A DNA stretch of 64,000 nt, taken from NCBI GenBank assembly GCA_018401375.1, contig JAGYKR010000002.1, forward strand, positions 124,001-188,000, given 5' to 3'. The stretch comes from Ilumatobacteraceae bacterium (GTDB lineage: Bacteria; Actinomycetota; Acidimicrobiia; Acidimicrobiales; Ilumatobacteraceae). The notes beneath the pieces are model-generated. The model was given only the letters and a program-made list of their open reading frames with translations, was not told the DNA's origin and searched no databases. The stretch's first letter is position 1. Each line of letters opens with the position of its first letter. The translations under genes and the position numbers were made by a program. Shown in pieces: positions 45,591 to 54,061 of the stretch.

Positions 45591-47092
45591 CCGCAACGGT
45601 TCCCGTTGGCCCGCCCGATCAGGGGTCGATCCACCACCGACTCCGGCTGCGTCCCCTCGGTCTGCGGCGTCGTCTGCTCTTGATCTTGACCCTCGGTTCG
45701 ATGGGGTTATCGCTGTTTTTGGCGATCACCACCTACGGCCTAACACGTTCCAACGTGGTCACCCAACGCGATGAGTCCAGCGTGGATGCCACTCGTCGCA
45801 ACGCTCAATTGGTCACCTCCAGCCTGCGCGGTAACCCTCCCAACGTCCAAGACGCTCTCGATGCCCTGCGTGGCTTCGGAGTGCAGCGTCCTTTGATCTG
45901 GTATCGCCCCAGCCAAGACTGGTACGGGGGATCCGGGAGGTTCCAGGCCGCAGTGCTGCCCGAAGAACTCGTGCGCCGGGTCGTCACCGATGCGATCCCG
46001 GCTCGCATGATCCTCGATGTGGCCGGGGAAACAAACCTGGTGGTGGGATGGCCCCTGCCCGATGTCGGCGCGTACTTCGAGTTCTTTTCCATGGGCGACA
46101 TCAACAGCACCCTCGGCAGTGTGCGTCTCGCCTTGGCGTTAGCCAGCGCGATTACCACTGGTCTCGGCGTGATGGTCGGAGTGTTCGCCGCCCAACGTTC
46201 GGTCCGGCCGCTCGGCGCTGCGGCACAGGCGGCCAAATCCTTTGCCAGTGGGCGCCTCGACACCCGACTCGAAGTCACCGATGACCCCGATCTCAGTGTG
46301 CTCGCAGACTCCTTCAACGAGATGGCGGCCGCCCTTCAGCAGCGCGTCGAACGAGATGCTCGATTCGCTTCCGATGTCAGCCACGAACTGAGGTCACCTT
46401 TGATGACCCTGTCGGCCTCGGTGGAGGTCATGGAAGCCCGTCGTGACGAAATGCCCGAGCGGGCTCGCGCTGCTCTCGATCTGTTGAGCAGCGATGTGAC
46501 CCGCTTCAAAGGTCTCGTCGAAGACCTGCTCGAGATCAGCAGATTCGATGCCGGCGCCGTACGACTCCACCTCGAGGAACTTCTCGTGGCCGAGTTCGTC
46601 CGTCAAGCGGTAGCAATCTCGAGTGTGCCCACCGCCCGCATGACCACCACCCAGCGCAGCGAGACCCTGTTGATCGAGGGGGACCGGCGTCGCCTCGCTC
46701 GGGTCATCGCCAACTTGTTGGACAATGCTCGCATCCACGGCGCCATGGCGGATTCGGGAGAGGTGACGATTTCGGTCCAAGAGATCCCTGAATCTGATGG
46801 GCAGGTCTCCAAGGTCCAGATCGCAGTGGAGGACCACGGAGGTGGTGTCCCAGCCGATGAACGATCTCTGATCTTTGCTCGCTTCGCTCGCGGCGGATCT
46901 GCGGGCCGACGCTCCAGCAGCGACGGGGCCGGGCTTGGTCTGGCGCTCGTCGATGAACACATTCGTCTCCACGGAGGTCGCGTTTGGGTGGAAGATCGTC
47001 TCGATCGGGAGGCGGGCGCCCGATTCGTGATTGAACTCCCCGCTGAAGAACTCGCCCCCGAGGAGATCGCTCATGAGGAGATAGCCACGTGA
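45587..47092 (+). CDS. Sensor histidine kinase (MtrB-like)
   Basis: A 501-residue membrane kinase. Order: first membrane segment (about 30-50), extracytoplasmic sensor (about 55-180), second membrane segment (about 190-210), HAMP, H-box SDVSHELRSPL with His266, then N-box NLLDNARIHG and G-boxes EDHGGGVP and GAGLGLALV. The C-terminus has a duplicated acidic tail (EELAPEEIAHEEIA). The start GTG overlaps the regulator stop (GTGA) and the next gene overlaps its stop. Confidence 0.93.
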   Translation: MTATVPVGPPDQGSIHHRLRLRPLGLRRRLLLILTLGSMGLSLFLAITTYGLTRSNVVTQRDESSVDATRRNAQLVTSSLRGNPPNVQDALDALRGFGVQRPLIWYRPSQDWYGGSGRFQAAVLPEELVRRVVTDAIPARMILDVAGETNLVVGWPLPDVGAYFEFFSMGDINSTLGSVRLALALASAITTGLGVMVGVFAAQRSVRPLGAAAQAAKSFASGRLDTRLEVTDDPDLSVLADSFNEMAAALQQRVERDARFASDVSHELRSPLMTLSASVEVMEARRDEMPERARAALDLLSSDVTRFKGLVEDLLEISRFDAGAVRLHLEELLVAEFVRQAVAISSVPTARMTTTQRSETLLIEGDRRRLARVIANLLDNARIHGAMADSGEVTISVQEIPESDGQVSKVQIAVEDHGGGVPADERSLIFARFARGGSAGRRSSSDGAGLGLALVDEHIRLHGGRVWVEDRLDREAGARFVIELPAEELAPEEIAHEEIAT

Positions 47093-47718
47093 CCGGCTGC
47101 GGGTGTGCTGTACGAGCCATCGCCGCCCTCGCCATCGCTGCGTTGGTGACCTCGTGCGCTGTCGGCACTGACCGGTTCGTGCGCGATGTTCCTGAAGAGC
47201 AGCGCCTTCCACTGCTGACAGAAACAGCGATAGTCGAACCCCAAGGCGGAGACGGTCGGATCTATCTCGTGACTTCAGGAGAGTCCGGACAGCAACGCCA
47301 ACTGAGGTCGGTGCAGCGCGATGTCCGCACCACCCCGGAGGCTCTCCTCCCCGAGATCTTGCTGCTCCTCCTGCTCAACGGGCCGAGCCAAAACGAGCTT
47401 GACACCCGCATGATCACAGCGATTCCTACAGGTACAGAACTGTTAGCCACCCGCCGTTCCGGTTCCACTTTGTTTATCGACATCACCGATGAGATCACCG
47501 AGTTGACCGGAGAAGCGCTGACTTTGGCCGTGGCGCAGATCGTCTTCACAGCCAGTGAACTCCCCGGGGTCCGTGCCATCCGATTGAGGATCAATGGCGA
47601 GGATCAGGCATGGCCGCGCGGCGACGGCCAATCACGCTTAGGGGATCTACGGATCTTTGATTATCCCGGCTTCGCCGAATCCACCCAGCCCGCGTACCCG
47701 GCCATCCCCTCGATCTGA
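47089..47718 (+). CDS. GerMN-domain lipoprotein (LpqB-like)
   Basis: A 209-residue secreted lipoprotein. The signal peptide ends in the lipobox VTSC, with Cys23 lipidated. The mature part carries a GerMN domain (about 75-180, containing LLLLLNGPSQNELDTR and LFIDITDEITELTGEAL). In mycobacteria LpqB is encoded with MtrAB and modulates MtrB. This protein is shorter and lacks LpqB's C-terminal propeller. It is probably processed by LspA encoded at 10.8 kb. Last gene of the operon. Confidence 0.88.
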   Translation: MTGCGCAVRAIAALAIAALVTSCAVGTDRFVRDVPEEQRLPLLTETAIVEPQGGDGRIYLVTSGESGQQRQLRSVQRDVRTTPEALLPEILLLLLLNGPSQNELDTRMITAIPTGTELLATRRSGSTLFIDITDEITELTGEALTLAVAQIVFTASELPGVRAIRLRINGEDQAWPRGDGQSRLGDLRIFDYPGFAESTQPAYPAIPSI

Positions 47719-47747
47719 ACCGGTCCGGTCCCGCCGCACAGGCCACG

Positions 47748-47779
47748 CAAAAATCTCAGGCAAAAATCTCAGGCAAAAA
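47748..47779. repeat. 13-bp tandem repeat at the end of pfkA
   Basis: CAAAAATCTCAGG occurs twice exactly plus a partial third copy at the pfkA stop codon. It apparently duplicates the last codons and stop of pfkA into the convergent intergenic region. Confidence 0.9.
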
Positions 47780-48803
47780 AGATCTCGGCCACATCGCTGT
47801 AGAGGGCGATGTCCACTGATCGGGTCCGGCCTACCGCCTCGGTAAGCGGGGCACGCAGAATTTCCGTTCCTCGCGCCACCACCATCTGACCCCAGGCCTG
47901 ATCGTGCACGGCGTCGATCGCTGCGATCCCAAAGCGAGTGGACAACACCCGATCAAAGGCGTTTGGAGTTCCTCCTCGCTGCACATGACCGAGCAACACA
48001 GGCCGGGTCTCGAATCCGGTGCGATCGCCAATCTCCGCTGCGATCAGATATCCAATCCCTCCCAGACGCACATGACCGAACTGATCGAGTGCCCGCTCCC
48101 CCAACTCAAAGGTGCCTGGAACCGGCACAGCTCCCTCGGCAACCACCACGATCGATGCGTAACGGCCGCGTTCGTGGCGTTGCAAAATCCGTGTGCAGAC
48201 AGACTCGATATCGAAAGGAATCTCCGGGATCAGCACGACCGCTGCCCCACCTGCAATCCCGGCATGAGTGGCGATCCATCCGCTGTGGCGACCCATTACC
48301 TCCACCACGATCACCCGGTCATGACTCTCGGCTGTGGTGTGAAGTCGATCGATGGCATCGGTAGCGATCTGAACAGCGGTGGTGAAGCCGAAGGTGATGT
48401 CGGTTCCCTCAATATCGTTGTCGATGGTCTTGGGGACACCGACCACCGGCAGACCGAACTCGGAATGGAGCCGACTGGCCACGCTCAAAGATCCGTTCCC
48501 ACCGATCACGATCAGCCCGTCGAGACCCATGTCGGAAAGCGTGGCCTTGACCCGGTCCACCCCATCGAATGTGTCGAAGGGACTCCCCCGACGCGTGCCG
48601 AGCACTGTCCCGCCGCGCGGCAAGGTGCCCCGCATCGATTCCACGCTGAGGGGCACGGTTCGGCGTTCCATCACACCGTCCCACGCATCAAAAAAGCCAA
48701 CGATCTCGTCACCGAAGGACCGCTCCCCCTTGCGCACGATGGCTCTGATCACCGCGTTCAAACCCGGGCAATCACCTCCGCCGGTCAGAACTCCCACTCG
48801 CAC
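47769..48803 (-). CDS. pfkA: 6-phosphofructokinase
   Basis: Glycolytic enzyme phosphorylating fructose-6-phosphate; 344 residues. N-terminal GVLTGGGDCPGLNAVIRAIV, catalytic PKTIDND, the substrate block MGRHSGWIATHAG, and GHVQRGGTPNAFDR are present. In the nucleotide-selecting site it has GGNGS (Gly at the position favouring ATP over pyrophosphate) together with Lys in PKTIDND. Actinobacterial group III ATP-dependent enzymes share this combination. Convergent with the GerMN gene. Confidence 0.94.
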   Translation of the reverse strand: MRVGVLTGGGDCPGLNAVIRAIVRKGERSFGDEIVGFFDAWDGVMERRTVPLSVESMRGTLPRGGTVLGTRRGSPFDTFDGVDRVKATLSDMGLDGLIVIGGNGSLSVASRLHSEFGLPVVGVPKTIDNDIEGTDITFGFTTAVQIATDAIDRLHTTAESHDRVIVVEVMGRHSGWIATHAGIAGGAAVVLIPEIPFDIESVCTRILQRHERGRYASIVVVAEGAVPVPGTFELGERALDQFGHVRLGGIGYLIAAEIGDRTGFETRPVLLGHVQRGGTPNAFDRVLSTRFGIAAIDAVHDQAWGQMVVARGTEILRAPLTEAVGRTRSVDIALYSDVAEIFFA

Positions 48804-48865
48804 ACCGGCATCTTAGATCCAAACCGGCATATGACACCGGGGGCTCGACCTGCTACAACGTCGAC

Positions 48866-49237
48866 ATGGCATGGGATTCTTCACGACCGATACCTTGGAC
48901 GCGTTTGATGCGCGAGTGGGTGGTGTACGCGGTCTTTATGTCGCTGGTCTTCGCTCTCTTTTTCCGTGAGAATGGTCTGGTAGGTGCTTTGTCTGGGCTC
49001 TTGGTGAGCGGTCCGCTCTATCTCGGTCTCGGCGCAATCCTCGCCAAACTCGGCCTGCAACGTAAATCGATCAGCCAGTTACGTCGTGAGCGGGCCGCCT
49101 CGGACACTGGATCCGGACGCACCGGGTCGAGTAAATCTGGATCCACCGCTTCGGGATCAGGCCCTCGTCCCCGACCAGCACCCACCCGTCGGACCGCGGG
49201 CCAACGCCCCGGACCACGGTCTACTCGCCGCCGCTGA
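48866..49237 (+). CDS. Small membrane protein with basic C-terminal tail (DUF4229-like)
   Basis: A 123-residue protein with two membrane segments (about 18-35 and 40-62) and a long Ser/Gly/Arg/Pro-rich, very basic tail (about 70-123). It resembles actinobacterial DUF4229 proteins in size and layout, but I cannot confirm the family. It starts 62 bases from the divergent pfkA start. Unknown function. Confidence 0.72.
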   Translation: MAWDSSRPIPWTRLMREWVVYAVFMSLVFALFFRENGLVGALSGLLVSGPLYLGLGAILAKLGLQRKSISQLRRERAASDTGSGRTGSSKSGSTASGSGPRPRPAPTRRTAGQRPGPRSTRRR

Positions 49238-49273
49238 CAACGGCCAGTCTGACCACCTCCTCCTGAACTCTTG

Positions 49274-50797
49274 GTGAGTGCCCCTGTGACTCCTCGCTCC
49301 CCCAGCCCCTGCGTAATTGCGATCGATGCCGGGACCACCGGAGTGCGCTCCCGAGCTGTCTTCACCGATGGCCGGTCGCCGGTCTCCTCCTATCGGGAGT
49401 TCCCCCAGATCTTTCCTCAGCCCGGCTGGGTAGAACATGACCCGCTAGCGATCTGGAATGCGGTGGTCACCACCCTCAATGACGTGATCTCTCGGGTGGA
49501 TCGAAAAAATGTCGCAGCGATCGGAATTACTAATCAGCGCGAAACGGCAGTTGCCTGGGAACGTTCCAGCGGACGGCCCGTCACTAACGCCATCGTCTGG
49601 CAGGATCGCCGCACAGCGGAGCGCTGTGACGAACTGCGCTCTGCAGGACACCTCGACATGATCCGAGACCGCACCGGACTAGTGCTCGATCCATACTTCA
49701 GCTCCACCAAATGGGAGTGGATGCTGCGCACCGGTGCGGTGGACCGCTCTCGGGCCGCAAAAGGCGAGATCATTCTCGGCACGGTGGACGCCTGGATCAT
49801 CTCCCAACTCACCGCCGGAAAGGTCTGCGCAACCGATGTCTCTAACGCGAGTCGCACGATGTTGTGTGACATCAGATCACGGACATGGGATCCGGAACTG
49901 TGTGCGCTGTTTGACATCCCGATGGCCGCGCTTGCTGAAATTCGGCCCTCGAGCGGTCGACTCGGCATGACCGCAACAGGGACCGGGATTCCTGACGCGA
50001 TACCGGTCAGCGGGGTGGCAGGAGATCAACAGGCCGCCCTGTTTGGTCAGGCCTGTTGGGAGGCCGGGATGGCCAAAAATACGTATGGAACGGGAAGTTT
50101 CCTGCTCATGAACCTCGGCTCGGTCTGCCCGCCTCCCGCCGAAGGATTGATCACCACCGTGGGCTGGGAGCTCTCCGATGGTCAATGCACCTACGCCTTA
50201 GAAGGATCGATCTTCGTCACCGGAGCAGCGGTTCAATGGATGAGAGACGGTCTCGGTGTGATCGAAGACGCAGGCCAGATGGAAGCGCTCGCCTCCTCGG
50301 TGCCCGATGCGGGCGGAGTGGTGATGGTGCCTGCGTTCACCGGTCTCGGCTCTCCGACCTGGGACCCGTACGCCCGTGGCCTTGTGATCGGCATCACCCG
50401 GGGTACCAGTCCCGGACATCTGGCTCGCGCCGTGGTGGATTCAATCACCTGTCAGGTGACAGACGTTGCGGCCGCCATGGTGGAGCACACCGGCACTGCG
50501 CTGAATGAACTTCGGGTAGATGGTGGCGCAGCCGCAATGGGATTGATGCTCCAACTCCAAGCCGACCTGCTCGGGGTCCCCGTCCGACGCCCGAGTGACA
50601 CCGAATCCACTGCTCTCGGCGCCGCTTTTCTCGCTGGACTCGCTGAACAGGTGTGGCCCGACCTCGATGCACTGTCGGATCAATGGCGAGTGGAGGCCGA
50701 GTTCCTACCGGCACCTGATACCTCCACCGATGCGCTCCGCACGGCGTGGCACTCAGCTGTGGGCCGCAGCCGCGGTTGGCTTAACCCGCAGGAGTGA
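49274..50797 (+). CDS. glpK: Glycerol kinase
   Basis: FGGY-family kinase making glycerol-3-phosphate; 507 residues. Motifs: AIDAGTTGVRSRAVF (ATP phosphate loop), ITNQRETAVAWERSSG, AIVWQDRRTAERC, and VAGDQQAALFGQACWEAGMAKNTYGTGSF, which is diagnostic for GlpK among FGGY kinases. The C-terminal LRVDGGAAAMGLMLQLQADL completes the fold. The start is GTG 49274 or the TTG just before it. No glpF or glpD is adjacent. Its 3' end overlaps the convergent ACT gene by 17 bases. Confidence 0.93.
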   Translation: MSAPVTPRSPSPCVIAIDAGTTGVRSRAVFTDGRSPVSSYREFPQIFPQPGWVEHDPLAIWNAVVTTLNDVISRVDRKNVAAIGITNQRETAVAWERSSGRPVTNAIVWQDRRTAERCDELRSAGHLDMIRDRTGLVLDPYFSSTKWEWMLRTGAVDRSRAAKGEIILGTVDAWIISQLTAGKVCATDVSNASRTMLCDIRSRTWDPELCALFDIPMAALAEIRPSSGRLGMTATGTGIPDAIPVSGVAGDQQAALFGQACWEAGMAKNTYGTGSFLLMNLGSVCPPPAEGLITTVGWELSDGQCTYALEGSIFVTGAAVQWMRDGLGVIEDAGQMEALASSVPDAGGVVMVPAFTGLGSPTWDPYARGLVIGITRGTSPGHLARAVVDSITCQVTDVAAAMVEHTGTALNELRVDGGAAAMGLMLQLQADLLGVPVRRPSDTESTALGAAFLAGLAEQVWPDLDALSDQWRVEAEFLPAPDTSTDALRTAWHSAVGRSRGWLNPQE

Positions 50798-51437
50798 TGC
50801 TGGCCGGATCTAACAGTGCGTCCACCACCTTGCTCAGCAAGTGGAAGCGGATGCGTTCACGCTCATGAACCGGGCGATCTATCCGACCCGCTGCAAGAGA
50901 GAGTTGATGCCGTGGCAGTTGCGCCCACAACATGTCGCTGGGCCCGGTGTCCCCACCTGCAGCAAAAGTCTGTCCCGGCACCAGATGTGTGCTCCCTTCG
51001 AGGAATGCACTCAGCCACGCCGGCTCAGGCGGGTCCCCCACCGAGGCGAGAACCTGGTCCTGATGCAACACCACCGACCATGAGGCGTCAGCAACGGCCG
51101 CTATGCCGCGACACAAGATCTCAAGTTGCTCTGCTGCCGGGCATTGTGCCAAGGCCGCACCGAGTTGCAGTGCGTTTAAGTTCGGGTCCGTGCGGTCATC
51201 GGCGATCGGGCGCACGTGCTCCACAGAGACCCCGTCCACCGCTCCGACCTCGGTGATCAACAGATCCACCAGAGCGGGATCATCAAGTTTGACCACGAGT
51301 TCGTCAATCACCCGGCCCCCACCGACCTCGAGGATCTCGATACCGAGCACATCACCGCGCACGGCCCCAATCCTGCTTGCCACTTGACCCAACGCTCCGG
51401 GACGATCAGGGAGCCATACCCGCACGAGGATCAACAT
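50781..51437 (-). CDS. ACT-domain protein
   Basis: A 218-residue protein with an N-terminal ACT domain (residues 1-75: ILVRVWLPDRPGALGQVASRIG). The C-terminal region (about 90-210) looks like a sensor-type alpha/beta domain without a named motif. ACT domains bind amino acids or similar ligands; the ligand and output are unknown. No membrane segments. Downstream end overlaps glpK on the other strand. Confidence 0.75.
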   Translation of the reverse strand: MLILVRVWLPDRPGALGQVASRIGAVRGDVLGIEILEVGGGRVIDELVVKLDDPALVDLLITEVGAVDGVSVEHVRPIADDRTDPNLNALQLGAALAQCPAAEQLEILCRGIAAVADASWSVVLHQDQVLASVGDPPEPAWLSAFLEGSTHLVPGQTFAAGGDTGPSDMLWAQLPRHQLSLAAGRIDRPVHERERIRFHLLSKVVDALLDPASITPAG

Positions 51438-51536
51438 GAGTCAGACGCTACAGATGCTCAGGTGTCGGCCGGATGAATCCTGTGTTGCCAGATCTCGTGC
51501 AGGTTGACCAGATTCAGTGCAGGTTAGGAGGAGAAC

Positions 51537-52742
51537 TCAGCCCAGTTTGGGCAGGCCGCGCTTCAGGTTCCGCAGACCCTGCTGAATCCGCTTTTCGTTT
51601 TCGATCAGAGCAAATCGAACATAGCCCTCTCCACCAGGACCAAACCCGAGTCCCGGTGACAACGCCACATCGCAATCGCGAACCATCAAGGAGCAAAACT
51701 CCACCGAATCGAGGTCCTTGTACGGCTCAGGAATGGGCGCCCAGACAAACATTGATCCGCCAGGTTTGGGGACATCCCATCCGATCCGAGCCAAACCGTC
51801 GATGAGGGTATCGCAACGACTCTCATAGGTCCGACAGATCTCCTTCGGGAAATCAGAGGCTTCGTTAAGGGTGACTGTGGCCGCAATCTGCACGGGCTGG
51901 AACATCCCGTAATCAAGGTAGCTCTTGAGCTTGACGAGGGCCTGCACCACCTCGGCGTTACCGAGCAAGAAGGCTGTACGCCAGCCAGCCATCGAGAAAC
52001 TCTTCGTCATCGAGTAGAGCTCCACTGCGCATTCTTTGGCGCCTTCGGCCTGGAGAATGCTCGGTGGCTGCACCCCATCAAAGCCGACGTCTGCGTAGGC
52101 GAAGTCATGGACCACGATCATTTCGCGCTCTCGGCAGAAGTCCACCACCTGTTGCATGAAGTCAAGATCCACCACCGCCCCGGTTGGGTTGTGGGGGAAG
52201 GAGATGACAAGCACCCGTGGCTTGGGCCAACCAATGTCATAGGCCGTGGTGAGACGACTCATGAAGTCCTCCGTAAAGTTCCCACGCTGCTCGGGATGGC
52301 TGAGACCGTTCATCGGCACCTGCCGCAAGTCCGCCCCAGCGAACAACGGTCCGTAGATGTGAATCGGGTAACTCGGGCTCGGAACGATTGCGGCGTCACC
52401 ACGGTCAAGCAGCACCCACATCAGGTGGCTGAACCCCTCTTTGGACCCGATCGTGTTCGTGATCTCGGTCTCGCTGTCGAGCTCCACACCCCAAGTACGC
52501 AGGTAGTAACCCGCAATCGCCTCACGCAATTTGGGCAGACCGCGGCTGAGGGAGTACCGGTGGTTCCTCGGCATTTGAGCCGCCTCGGCCAGTTTGCGCA
52601 CAGCAATATCAGGGGACGGAATGTCAGGATTGCCAAAGCCGAGATCGATCACATCTGCGCCCGAGCGACGTGCCTCGATCTTCAGGTTGTTGATGATCGT
52701 AAACACGTACGGCGGCAGATTCGAGATCCGGCGAAATTCCAT
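51537..52742 (-). CDS. Class I/II PLP aminotransferase, probably alanine-type
   Basis: A 401-residue fold type I aminotransferase. MEFRRISNLPPYVFTIINNLK is the typical N-terminus of bacterial alanine/valine-type transaminases, so I start at ATG 52742 and not at the longer 52823. PLP contacts: DLGFGNPDIPSP, SFPHNPTGAVVDLDF, SMTKSFSMAGWR with the Schiff-base Lys, and a C-terminal YVRFALIENEKR. It probably interconverts pyruvate/alanine with glutamate (inference). Divergent from ppa with about 70 bases between starts. Confidence 0.9.
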   Translation of the reverse strand: MEFRRISNLPPYVFTIINNLKIEARRSGADVIDLGFGNPDIPSPDIAVRKLAEAAQMPRNHRYSLSRGLPKLREAIAGYYLRTWGVELDSETEITNTIGSKEGFSHLMWVLLDRGDAAIVPSPSYPIHIYGPLFAGADLRQVPMNGLSHPEQRGNFTEDFMSRLTTAYDIGWPKPRVLVISFPHNPTGAVVDLDFMQQVVDFCREREMIVVHDFAYADVGFDGVQPPSILQAEGAKECAVELYSMTKSFSMAGWRTAFLLGNAEVVQALVKLKSYLDYGMFQPVQIAATVTLNEASDFPKEICRTYESRCDTLIDGLARIGWDVPKPGGSMFVWAPIPEPYKDLDSVEFCSLMVRDCDVALSPGLGFGPGGEGYVRFALIENEKRIQQGLRNLKRGLPKLG

Positions 52743-52812
52743 GCTGGGAACGCTAGCGGTAAAGACCCGATGCAATGGGTATCTGACGGCGTGATATGTG
52801 AGACTCATCTCG

Positions 52813-53331
52813 ATGAATCGCACACCTTCTGAAGGTTGTATCTACGTGGTGATCGAGATCCCCCGTGGCAGCCGCAACAAGTACGAGATCGACCATGAGC
52901 ACGGACGCGTGTTTCTTGACCGACGATTGTTTACCGCCACGACCTATCCGGCTGACTACGGCTTTGTTCCCGACACCTTGGCCGGAGATGGTGACCCGCT
53001 CGATGCGTTAGTGCTGCTCGACGACCCGGTGTACCCCGGCGTGTGGGTGGAGGCTAAGCCAGTAGGAGTGCTCTACATGCGTGACGAGGCCGGCGAGGAT
53101 GCGAAGTTGATCTGTGTCCCGCCGCGCGAGCCGCGCTGGAATGGAGTGGAAGACATCAGCGATCTGTCACCACAGTTGATGGCTGAAATCCAGCACTTCT
53201 TTGAGGTGTATAAGGCTCTCGAGCCCGACAAGTACTCCTCCACCTCCGGGATGGGCGGGAAAGAGCAGGCCTGGGCCGAGATCAACGCTGCCATCGCCAA
53301 CTTCCCCGGCGCTGAGCATGGGGGGCACTGA
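52813..53331 (+). CDS. ppa: Inorganic pyrophosphatase, family I
   Basis: Soluble Mg-dependent enzyme that hydrolyses pyrophosphate to drive biosynthesis; 172 residues. Motifs: VVIEIPRGSRNKYE, YPADYGFVPDT and the metal-binding signature GDGDPLDALVLL. The start at ATG 52813 puts the conserved region at the usual distance. Its stop overlaps the next start (TGATG). Confidence 0.96.
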   Translation: MNRTPSEGCIYVVIEIPRGSRNKYEIDHEHGRVFLDRRLFTATTYPADYGFVPDTLAGDGDPLDALVLLDDPVYPGVWVEAKPVGVLYMRDEAGEDAKLICVPPREPRWNGVEDISDLSPQLMAEIQHFFEVYKALEPDKYSSTSGMGGKEQAWAEINAAIANFPGAEHGGH

Positions 53332-54050
53332 TGTCGCAGGGCACCACACCCGATGAGCCCACGGAATATCGCCAAGGGCGTTTCATGCGGCCCCCGGGAG
53401 CCTGTGAGATTTTGCTGGTCCGCCACGGCGAGTCGGCTCCATACCGAGTCGGGACTCCGCATCCATTGGTGGACGGTCAAGGCGATCCTCCTCTCGACCC
53501 CGAAGGTGTCCGCCAAGCAGCGCAGGTCGCCGAACGACTGATCTCCACCGGAGAACCGATTTCAGCGATCTACGTGACCACGATGCAGCGCACCCATCAG
53601 ACGGCTGCACCCCTCGCTTCCTCGCTGGGTCTGACACCAATCCTCGAGCCGAACCTGCGCGAGGTCCACCTCGGTGAGTGGGAAGGCGGGGAGTATCGCC
53701 GGAGGATGGCTGAGTTCGGACCGATCGCCCAACAGGTTTTCGCTGAAGGGCGTTGGGATGCGATCCCCGGGGCTGAATCCACCGAAGCTTTTGCCGAGCG
53801 GATCACGGCTGGCATCAAGCGGATCGCCACCGAAAACCCCGACAAAGTCGTGGCCGCCTTCGTGCACGGCGGAGTCATCGCCCAGATCATCGCCTCAGCT
53901 ACCGGCGCCAAAAGTTTTGGATTCGTTGGGGCCGACAATGCCTCAATCTCCCACATCGTGGTCACGGGTGACACGTGGGTGGTGCGCTGTTTCAACGACA
54001 CCTCTCATCTCTCCCCCACGTTCACGGTGGCTGCCTCCCCGCTGATCTGA
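53331..54050 (+). CDS. Histidine phosphatase (phosphoglycerate mutase-like)
   Basis: A 239-residue member of the histidine phosphatase superfamily. The phosphohistidine motif EILLVRHGES lies at about residues 26-35, with LREVHLGEWEGGEY and AAFVHGGVI (second catalytic His). The substrate is unresolved (phosphosugar, cofactor-dependent mutase or other). It is coupled to ppa; the CLC gene follows 11 bases later, so the three may be one operon. Confidence 0.9.
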   Translation: MSQGTTPDEPTEYRQGRFMRPPGACEILLVRHGESAPYRVGTPHPLVDGQGDPPLDPEGVRQAAQVAERLISTGEPISAIYVTTMQRTHQTAAPLASSLGLTPILEPNLREVHLGEWEGGEYRRRMAEFGPIAQQVFAEGRWDAIPGAESTEAFAERITAGIKRIATENPDKVVAAFVHGGVIAQIIASATGAKSFGFVGADNASISHIVVTGDTWVVRCFNDTSHLSPTFTVAASPLI

Positions 54051-54061
54051 CCCGGACCGTC

